Positions 44,627-50,467 of a DNA stretch of 50,467 bases are shown here, one piece after another (within the stretch, counting starts at the first letter, position 1; the number at the start of each line of letters is the position of its first letter). The position numbers and the translations under genes are program-made. Source of the stretch: Clostridia bacterium (GTDB lineage Bacteria; Bacillota; Clostridia; TANB77; CAG-508); assembly GCA_017429505.1 (NCBI GenBank), contig JAFROW010000007.1, positions 1 through 50,467 on the forward strand, read 5' to 3'. The notes beneath the pieces are model-generated. The model worked only from the letters and a program-made list of their open reading frames with translations, did not search any database and was not told where the DNA came from.

Positions 44627-45001
44627 ATGAAAAAAATAATTTTTAAAATATTAAAAGATATTTGTATAGCTTATATGATTTTTAGCATAATAATTGTAAT
44701 AGTTGTAAATGTAGAAGCTCAAAATGAAAGCAAAAAGGTATCTCAAAATCAGGATTATGAAGGGTTGCCTTTAATAGAAACAATAGATGAAATGGTTTCA
44801 AAATATAAAAACGAAGAAAATACAATCTCTTCAGATTCATACTCGAAATTACTATCAAATCTTGCATTTTATACAACATTTATACCTTTAGCTAGCTTAT
44901 GGGCTGCAATTGTTTATACTATAGTTTCAAATGTAATCTTAGCAATTTTCGATAAAGTTTCTACAAATAAACTCAATAAACAACTGCAAAAACATCAATG
45001 A
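44627..45001 (+). CDS. Two-helix membrane protein, partner of the LytTR regulator
   Basis: The 124-residue protein has one hydrophobic helix near residues 12-30 (CIAYMIFSIIIVIVVNVEAQ) and a second at about 83-108 (FIPLASLWAAIVYTIVSNVI), with about 50 external residues between. Position after the regulator matches the membrane inhibitor of LytTR systems, which more often is a four-helix DUF3021 protein; here the topology is simpler. It has AGGAG in the right place. If it acts as an inhibitor, release would come from a signal at the membrane. Confidence 0.75.
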   Translation: MKKIIFKILKDICIAYMIFSIIIVIVVNVEAQNESKKVSQNQDYEGLPLIETIDEMVSKYKNEENTISSDSYSKLLSNLAFYTTFIPLASLWAAIVYTIVSNVILAIFDKVSTNKLNKQLQKHQ

Positions 45002-45043
45002 TATTAAACATGAGGGCTATTTATTAGCCCCCTATTCTCTAGC

Positions 45044-48000
45044 TTACAAACTCAAATACCCTTTAACTTCCTCCAAAATCGTATCTTCGCTATTGCTTCC
45101 AATCTTTAGCGTAATCATAGGTTTAACACCTGGCGAAAAGTTAATCCTGCTTTTATAATGGTCAATCATAGGCTGAACTCGTGAAGGGTCAAACAAGCTA
45201 TTATCATAAATAAACACCACAGATTCTCTCTTGCTCGAAATCTTAGATACACCTTGAGCTTTCGCCAATTGTTTTATTCTTGAAATTTCTAGCAATTTTT
45301 GAACTTCTTCTGGAAGATTTCCAAATCTATCTATTAATTCATCTATAACATCTCGAATATCTTTCTCATCTTTGCAAAGTGCAATGTCTTGATAAATCTC
45401 GATTTTTTGGTTTGAGTCTGGTATATAGCTGTCTGGTATATAACTTGTAACATTTAAGTCAATTTGAACTTCAAATTCTGGTTTTACTTCTAATCCTTGT
45501 TCTTCTCTTACAACTTCGTCTAAAAGTCTGCAATATGTGTCATATCCAACTTCTTCTAAATGTCCATGTTGTATTTCTCCTATTAAGCTTCCTGCACCTC
45601 TTATTTCCAAGTCTCTCATTGCAATTTTAAATCCTGAACCAAATTCTGTAAATTCTTTTATTGCTTTAAGTCTTTTATCTGCTTCTTCTGCCAAAACTTT
45701 ATCTTTTTTGTAAGTTATATATGCATATCCTTGTCTATCACTTCGTCCTACTCTTCCTCTAATTTGATAAAGCTGTGCTAATCCCATTCTATCTGCATTT
45801 TCAACAATAATTGTGTTTGCATTTGGAATATCAATTCCAGATTCTAAAATTGTTGTACATACCAAAACATTTATCTTTTTATCTACAAAGTCTTCCATTA
45901 TTTCTTCTATTTCTGAACCTGTCATTCTTCCATGAGCGAAACCTACATTTGCTTCTGGCACAAGTCTTGAAATCTCATCTGCTTTAAGCATTATGTCATC
46001 AACTCTATTATATATGTAAAATACCTGTCCATCACGTTCTAGTTCTTTTGTTATAGCTTCTTTTATAACTTCTGAGTCATATTCTAAAACATAAGTCTGG
46101 ACTGGCTTTCTGTTTTGTGGTGGCTCATAAATTACAGACATATCTCTTACTCCTACAACAGACATGTGAAGCGTTCTAGGTATTGGAGTTGCAGTCATTG
46201 TAAGTACATCTATATTTGCCTTGTATTGTTTAATTTTCTCTTTTGCTTTTACTCCAAAACGATGCTCCTCATCTATTATAAGAAGTCCCAAATCTCTAAA
46301 TTCTACTTCTTTTCCAAGTAATTTGTGAGTTCCAACTACAATGTCCACATCTCCTAATTTTAGGTCTCTTACAATTCTATTTTTGTCTTTTGTAGTTCTA
46401 AATCTATTTAAAAGCTCTACTGTAATTGGATAATCTTTCATTCTATCTTTAAATGTTTGATATTGCTGTTTTGCCAAAACTGTTGTTGGAACCAAATATG
46501 CAACTTGTTTTCCTTCCATTACAGCTTTAAATGCTGCTCTTATTGCAACTTCTGTTTTTCCATATCCAACATCTCCACATAGAAGCCTATCCATAGGTTT
46601 CTCGTTTTCCATATCTGTTTTAACTTCTTCTATGCAACGAAGTTGATCATCTGTTTCTACATAAGGGAATTTCCCCTCAAATTCTTTCTGCCACTCTGTA
46701 TCTGGAGCAAATGCATGACCTCTTGACTTTTCTCTTCTTGCATAAAGCTCTATCAATTCTTTTGCAACAGCTCTTAAATTATTTTTTACTTTTGTTGTAG
46801 TTTTTTCCCAGTCTTTTGATCCTAATTTATTAAGCTTAAGTCCAATTTCTTCCCCACCTACATATTTTCTAATACTATCTAAAGCATTTGTAGGGATGTA
46901 CAAAATATCATCACCTGCATATTTAAGTTTGATATAGTCTTTTGTTGTGCCATCTGCTGTAATAGTATTTACGCCAATATATATACCAATTCCATAGCTT
47001 CTGTGAACTACATAATCTCCAACTTTTAAGTCTGCAAAAACTACTTTTTCTCCTTGCTTAAACTCTTCAGATTTAAATTTTCTTTTTCTCCTATCAGCTT
47101 CTACAAGCTCATTTGCAACAATTACAATTTGGTCTAAATCATAAGATTCAAAGCCTTCTGAGATTTTTCCAACTGTAATTACAACATTATTATATGTATT
47201 TTTAGATATGATTGTCTGATTCAAATTTTCTTCAAATCTTGAAGAAATATCATTTTCGTTTAAAAGCTTTTCTATTTTACTTGCTTTTTCTTTCATATCA
47301 ACTACAACATAGACTTTTTTGTTATCTTTTAAGAAATTCTTAATATCACTAATAAACAAGTCAATTCCTGTTTTGTAATAATTTAGCTGTCTATATTTTA
47401 GATTAAACTTTTCTATACTAGATTTTGTAGTTGTATTTAATTTTTCTACAAATATTACTTTTTTCTTTTCAAGCTTTAGTTTAATATCCTCAAAACTTGC
47501 AGTATTAAGCAAAGTTTCTGGGACTATTTTTTCTTTTTCAACTAAAGCCTTTGTAAGTCTTTCTATATCTTCTTTTAAATTTAAATCTCTTGCTTCAACT
47601 TTATTTTGCTCATCAATAACTACTACATATTTATCTTCCAAATAATCTATAATAGTTTCTTGATTTTGATAAAAACAATTAAAATATTTGTCTACTTTGC
47701 TTAAATAGTTACCATTTCTTATTTCTTCAATATCTTTTTCAGCTATTTGTTGCTTCTTTTCATCATACACATTACTCTGGATAGAATTGCAAACTTCATC
47801 TAAAGATTTTTCTAAAATAAACTCATGAGCAGGATATATCTCTATTTTGTCAATCTGACTTGTTGACCTTTGACTTATAATGTTAAAATATCTAATAGAA
47901 TCAACTTCATCTCCCCAAAGCTCAATTCTAACCCCTGTTGTATCTGTAATAGAGATATCAATAATTCCACCTCTTATGCTAAACTCTCCTCTTGCATCTA

Positions 48001-48496
48001 TTAAGTCATATCTTGCATACCCTAAATCAACTAGCTTTTGTTTTATTTCATCAATATTGCATCTTGCTCCAATTTTAAAATTCAAAGTATTTTTGTAAAG
48101 CTCATTTTTAGCCAAAATTTTCTGCTCTAGCGCCTCTATTGTTGTAACTATGATTATATTTTTATTATCATATATTTTGTTTAGCACATCTATTCTTTCA
48201 TAAGGCAAATCTTTGCTTTCTGCAACATAGTCATAAGTTACAATTTCCTTTTTTGGAAATACATAAGCTTTGTCTGTAAAATATTTAATATTCTCTGCCA
48301 ATTTTTTTGCTTGAATCTCATTATATGTAACAAGTAAAATTGGCCTTTTTGTAAATTCATTTATTCCTGCAATTAAACTTGTTTCTGCCACGTCAGTTAA
48401 GCCCGATATTTCTATCGGACTTTTTTCATTTTCTATATTTTTAACTAAACTAACAAACTTTGGACTCTTACCTAGCTCTCCTATTATTGTATTCAT
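45044..48496 (-). CDS. mfd: Transcription-repair coupling factor
   Basis: Mfd pushes stalled RNA polymerase off lesions and recruits UvrA. The protein (about 1150 residues) has the UvrB-like N-terminal part, the polymerase-interaction domain around [17 protein letters not shown], the SF2 P-loop [37 protein letters not shown], and the RecG-like [12 protein letters not shown]. The TRCF C-terminal domain ends the chain. ATG 48496 is chosen because AAAGGATGA lies seven bases ahead. A small gene lies 79 bases upstream on the same strand. uvrA is elsewhere in the window (2696-5599). Confidence 0.97.
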   Translation of the reverse strand: MNTIIGELGKSPKFVSLVKNIENEKSPIEISGLTDVAETSLIAGINEFTKRPILLVTYNEIQAKKLAENIKYFTDKAYVFPKKEIVTYDYVAESKDLPYERIDVLNKIYDNKNIIIVTTIEALEQKILAKNELYKNTLNFKIGARCNIDEIKQKLVDLGYARYDLIDARGEFSIRGGIIDISITDTTGVRIELWGDEVDSIRYFNIISQRSTSQIDKIEIYPAHEFILEKSLDEVCNSIQSNVYDEKKQQIAEKDIEEIRNGNYLSKVDKYFNCFYQNQETIIDYLEDKYVVVIDEQNKVEARDLNLKEDIERLTKALVEKEKIVPETLLNTASFEDIKLKLEKKKVIFVEKLNTTTKSSIEKFNLKYRQLNYYKTGIDLFISDIKNFLKDNKKVYVVVDMKEKASKIEKLLNENDISSRFEENLNQTIISKNTYNNVVITVGKISEGFESYDLDQIVIVANELVEADRRKRKFKSEEFKQGEKVVFADLKVGDYVVHRSYGIGIYIGVNTITADGTTKDYIKLKYAGDDILYIPTNALDSIRKYVGGEEIGLKLNKLGSKDWEKTTTKVKNNLRAVAKELIELYARREKSRGHAFAPDTEWQKEFEGKFPYVETDDQLRCIEEVKTDMENEKPMDRLLCGDVGYGKTEVAIRAAFKAVMEGKQVAYLVPTTVLAKQQYQTFKDRMKDYPITVELLNRFRTTKDKNRIVRDLKLGDVDIVVGTHKLLGKEVEFRDLGLLIIDEEHRFGVKAKEKIKQYKANIDVLTMTATPIPRTLHMSVVGVRDMSVIYEPPQNRKPVQTYVLEYDSEVIKEAITKELERDGQVFYIYNRVDDIMLKADEISRLVPEANVGFAHGRMTGSEIEEIMEDFVDKKINVLVCTTILESGIDIPNANTIIVENADRMGLAQLYQIRGRVGRSDRQGYAYITYKKDKVLAEEADKRLKAIKEFTEFGSGFKIAMRDLEIRGAGSLIGEIQHGHLEEVGYDTYCRLLDEVVREEQGLEVKPEFEVQIDLNVTSYIPDSYIPDSNQKIEIYQDIALCKDEKDIRDVIDELIDRFGNLPEEVQKLLEISRIKQLAKAQGVSKISSKRESVVFIYDNSLFDPSRVQPMIDHYKSRINFSPGVKPMITLKIGSNSEDTILEEVKGYLSL

Positions 48497-48520
48497 TACG
48501 TCATCCTTTCTAAAGTGCAT

Positions 48521-48535
48521 TTGGGGACGGAGGAA
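48521..48535 (-). repeat. Short CCTCCGTCCC motif upstream of mfd
   Basis: The same core as 6961-6975 (TCCTCCGTCCCC-AA), between the small charged gene and mfd, oriented toward mfd. Confidence 0.5.
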
Positions 48536-48574
48536 TTTTTCACTCTCATAACTTCCACCTATGCATACTATTGC

Positions 48575-48949
48575 TTATTCCCTTTCTTTTTGGTTTTGTT
48601 TTTCTGTTTCTGTTTCTTTTTGTTCTATTTGTTTACTATTTGAAAATCCACCATTTTTACTAGCTTTAACATTAAGTTTAAGTTTTTCTTCACGGTCTTT
48701 AAATAGCTGTTCTTCTAACTTTTCTACTCTTTTTAATGAAGCTAGTAACTCTTTTTTTATTCTTCTTAAATGTTCTAGTTCTTCTGTTACATCCTCGTCA
48801 TCATCGCCACCATTATTATTTTTTTTCTTTTTTGGTTCTCCATATTTCATTATAGCTTCTTCTTGGCTAATTTCAGGCTCATCAGTTTCAACCAATTGCT
48901 TTATTGTTCCTTTTATATCTATTATTTTTTCTTCTTTTTGTTCTTGCAT
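48575..48949 (-). CDS. Small charged coiled-coil protein of unknown function
   Basis: The 124-residue protein is rich in Glu, Lys and Gln. A short N-terminal part with EPEISQEEAIMKYGEPKKKK, then an acidic linker (GGDDDEDV), then a predicted coiled coil (about residues 55-90, ELEHLRRIKKELLASLKRVE). The end is Gln/Glu/Lys-only. I do not recognise a family. It precedes mfd by 79 bases on the same strand. A role on DNA or RNA polymerase is only a guess. Confidence 0.7.
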   Translation of the reverse strand: MQEQKEEKIIDIKGTIKQLVETDEPEISQEEAIMKYGEPKKKKNNNGGDDDEDVTEELEHLRRIKKELLASLKRVEKLEEQLFKDREEKLKLNVKASKNGGFSNSKQIEQKETETEKQNQKERE

Positions 48950-49158
48950 TTAGGAATCACTCCTTTTTTATAATTAAATTTCATAGCCCATAGATTCTTT
49001 TCTATATTTAGAGCAATGAATATTACACTTTAATCTTGCTATACTAATACTTTAACATATTTTATCTAAAAAATCAAGAGATTTTGTTCAATTCGTTTAT
49101 GCCATATCTATGCAATACAAGATTATATTCAAAAAATTATATAACTAAAAAAATGATG
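48950..49158. other. Gene-free gap between divergent genes
   Basis: Contains the ribosome site of the 48949 gene on one side and nothing else that I can support before the plus-strand promoter at 49159. Confidence 0.5.
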
Positions 49159-49186
49159 TTGACAAATATTTTAAAAAGTATATAAT
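49159..49186 (+). promoter_or_regulatory. Promoter of the leader ORF and DUF6809-like gene
   Basis: TTGACA (49159-49164) and TATAAT (49181-49186) are 16 bases apart. The transcript would have a leader of about 165 bases containing a GTACAT/ATGTAC inverted repeat (about 49191-49223). Confidence 0.7.
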
Positions 49187-49358
49187 ATAAGTACATCTTT
49201 AGTTAGTATCGCTTATATAATGTACAGAAATTTCCTGCGTAAATTTCACACTTAAACAAATTTTTATTTTTTTCAAAATAGAATAATTTTTTTTATATAG
49301 CAAATAATATTTATATATTCAAAGAAGTTAAGCAATATTAAAGGAGCAAGTTTTTTTA

Positions 49359-49409
49359 ATGTTGTATCAAACTTTTTATTCTTTTAAAAGAAAGGATGTA
49401 TTTATATGA
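49359..49409 (+). CDS. Possible 16-residue leader peptide
   Basis: An ATG with AAAGGAG about 12 bases ahead opens a frame MLYQTFYSFKRKDVFI. Its TGA overlaps the ATG of the next gene (ATGA). Such an overlap often couples translation of two frames. The peptide is too short to judge by composition. Confidence 0.35.
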   Translation: MLYQTFYSFKRKDVFI

Positions 49410-49681
49410 GCAACTTAAGCGATCTATTTGATGAAGATAATGTCGAGAATATAAGCAATATTGTAGAAAGCAAAATGCCTTTGCTAAACAAAGTTCCTGA
49501 ATTTAAAGCCAAAGATCAAGAGTTAGGCACTACTATAGAAGAACTTGAAGATGCTTTATCTGAAGAACTAAATGCTAAACTTGACAAAGTTATGAGATTG
49601 CACTATCAAATAGACTCATATTACTTTACTCTTGCTTATTTTTTAGGAAAACAACACGCTGAACAAATTGAAAAGTTGTAA
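49406..49681 (+). CDS. Small DUF6809-like protein
   Basis: The 91-residue protein has a Leu/Glu-rich helical body and ends in KVMRLHYQIDSYYFTLAYFL followed by GKQHAEQIEKL, a pattern seen in short proteins of clostridial phages and genomic islands (DUF6809-like). It has no signal peptide. The ribosome site is AAAGGATG. A strong terminator follows at 49721-49767. Family assignment is from memory of the C-terminal pattern. Confidence 0.7.
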   Translation: MSNLSDLFDEDNVENISNIVESKMPLLNKVPEFKAKDQELGTTIEELEDALSEELNAKLDKVMRLHYQIDSYYFTLAYFLGKQHAEQIEKL

Positions 49682-49720
49682 CAAATGGTCAAGAGCCACA
49701 AAAAAATCTTCTTGCACCAT

Positions 49721-49767
49721 AAAAAATAGTTCTTTATTTTATACCTTAAAATAAAGAACTATTTTTT
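49721..49767. terminator. Bidirectional terminator
   Basis: A perfect stem of about 19 bp, AAAATAGTTCTTTATTTTA with its complement, with A- and T-runs on both sides. It can end the plus-strand gene at 49681 and the toxin-antitoxin operon on the minus strand. Confidence 0.92.
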
Positions 49768-49768
49768 A

Positions 49769-50035
49769 TTATTTATTATCATAGTGTCCTTTACATTGGA
49801 CAACTTCTACCCCAACTATTGTTATTTTATATACTAATCTATTGACATCATCTATACATCTACTCCAAAATCCACTTAAATCACCTTTTAAAGATTCAGG
49901 CTTTCCGATTCATGTAAAATTATTTCTACAAATATCAGCTAATAAAATGTTAATTCTTTTTAGAGTTTTCTTATCTTGAGTCTGCCAATAGCAATATTCA
50001 TCCTATGCTTTATCAGAAAATGAAATTTTACTCAT
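49769..50035 (-). pseudogene. YoeB/Txe-type mRNA interferase with two nonsense codons
   Basis: The frame overlaps the end of the antitoxin gene by 8 bases and reads MSKISFSDKA, TAG, DEYCYWQTQDKKTLKRINIL, on to NNFT, TGA, IGKPESLKGDLSGFWSRCID and CKGHYDNK. It has the length and catalytic residues of YoeB (Glu in KPESLKG, Arg in SRCID, His-Tyr in GHYD). The two stops sit where the family has Trp (TGG to TAG) and Gly (GGA to TGA). No frameshift is present. The toxin is therefore dead by point mutation, while the antitoxin is intact. Confidence 0.93.
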
Positions 50036-50300
50036 TCTCTAATTCCTTTAGTTCATCAAGAGTTTTTACAACTACCTTCCCTTGTTCTAGTTGTTTAATT
50101 GACTCTTTCAAAATTTTCATATTACTCTCTGAATAAAATGGATCAACAGATACTTCAAATGGAATTCTTTTTTCTCTGCTCATTTTTTTCGCAAAAATAG
50201 TAAATGCTGTTGTCATTGTCATTCCAAGCTCTTGGCAAATTTTTTCCATACTTTTCTTTAGTTTCTCATCCATTCGGATATTAACTAGTGTATGTGCCAT
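50028..50300 (-). CDS. RelB/DinJ-family antitoxin
   Basis: The 90-residue protein has the ribbon-helix-helix start MAHTLVNIRMDEKLKKSMEK and ICQELGMTMTTAFTIFAKKM, then a C-terminal toxin-binding tail (FYSESNMKILKESIKQLEQG). ATG 50300 has AAGGTGAT five bases ahead, and the 27 extra upstream codons have no ribosome site. It overlaps the dead yoeB gene and probably represses its own promoter through the ACAATATA/TATATTGT site at 50334-50351. It may still neutralise toxins from elsewhere. Confidence 0.94.
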   Translation of the reverse strand: MAHTLVNIRMDEKLKKSMEKICQELGMTMTTAFTIFAKKMSREKRIPFEVSVDPFYSESNMKILKESIKQLEQGKVVVKTLDELKELENE

Positions 50301-50322
50301 TTTTATCACCTTACCTTTCTTA

Positions 50323-50354
50323 AATATTATAGCACAATATAAATATATTGTCAA
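50323..50354 (-). promoter_or_regulatory. Toxin-antitoxin promoter with palindromic operator
   Basis: TTGACA (50354-50349) and TATAAT (50331-50326) are 17 bases apart. Between them lies the perfect palindrome ACAATATA-AA-TATATTGT (50334-50351), the usual site for the antitoxin or the complex. Confidence 0.82.
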
Positions 50355-50389
50355 TACATTATCTTTATATATTATATACAAATTTGCAT

Positions 50390-50467
50390 ATATTTTATAT
50401 TTTTTTTCTGCATATAGTCAATAGTTTTCTGCATATTTTTTTGCAATTTATATACAGAAAGAAAGGA
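50390..50467 (+). promoter_or_regulatory. Repeated TGCATAT motifs and ribosome site of a gene beyond the window
   Basis: TTTGCATAT, TTCTGCATAT and TTCTGCATAT occur at about 50392, 50408 and 50432. The window ends in AGAAAGAAAGGA, a good ribosome site on the plus strand, so a gene probably starts just outside. The repeats would lie in its promoter region. Confidence 0.4.

Overview
The window reads as chromosomal DNA of a low-GC, spore-forming, fermentative anaerobe of the Clostridia, probably an uncultured gut lineage. The reasons are very AT-rich intergenic DNA, strong AGGAGG-type ribosome sites, a SpoIIID regulator, pyruvate formate-lyase with its activase, and typical clostridial gene pairs. 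No rRNA, tRNA, CRISPR array or complete insertion sequence was seen. Most genes lie on the minus strand.

Layout. 1-500: remnants of mobile or phage-type genes. 800-2420: a prepilin-like protein ending in a formylglycine-enzyme/C-type-lectin domain whose last ~100 coding bases are GC-rich, like the variable repeat of a diversity-generating retroelement (DGR) target, followed by nested palindromes. 2.6-7.9 kb: uvrA, a self-inhibited Fic protein, plsC and cmk. 7.9-10.7 kb: a large unknown protein, a TetR regulator and an anchored protein. 11-14.1 kb (plus strand): asnB and a frameshifted M14 carboxypeptidase. 14.3-16.2 kb: an AAA15 ATPase overlapping a TOPRIM/RloB-like gene, resembling two-gene anti-phage systems. 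16.2-24.3 kb: an island of acetyltransferases, an APH(2'')-like kinase, an acetyltransferase-kinase fusion, an S66 (MccF-like) peptidase, hydrolases and decayed genes. It holds one terminator-attenuator leader and one unassigned structured RNA.

24.5-30.4 kb: a DUF2975/HTH/DUF4173 membrane set and a large MacB/FtsX-type ABC protein. 30.8-34.4 kb: GtrA, a frameshifted hydrolase, a P1B metal ATPase and a separate metal-binding HMA protein. 34.7-38.3 kb: an M23 peptidase, then a peroxide-defence operon (gpx, OhrR-like regulator, trxB, trxA) under one promoter with a long palindromic operator. 38.4-43.6 kb: pflA, pflB, a zinc-ribbon protein, efp and spoIIID. 43.7-50.4 kb: a LytTR regulator with its membrane partner, mfd, small unknown proteins, and a RelB/YoeB toxin-antitoxin locus whose toxin carries two nonsense codons.

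Two themes cross the window. Four genes are broken by what looks like loss of one A in an A-tract (2383-2387, 14973-14978, 24230-24236, 31513-31516); this could be sequencing error, slippage rescue or phase variation. Several intergenic sites carry short motifs with a GTCCC core, including a 47-bp repeat that brings the same ribosome-binding site to two unrelated genes.
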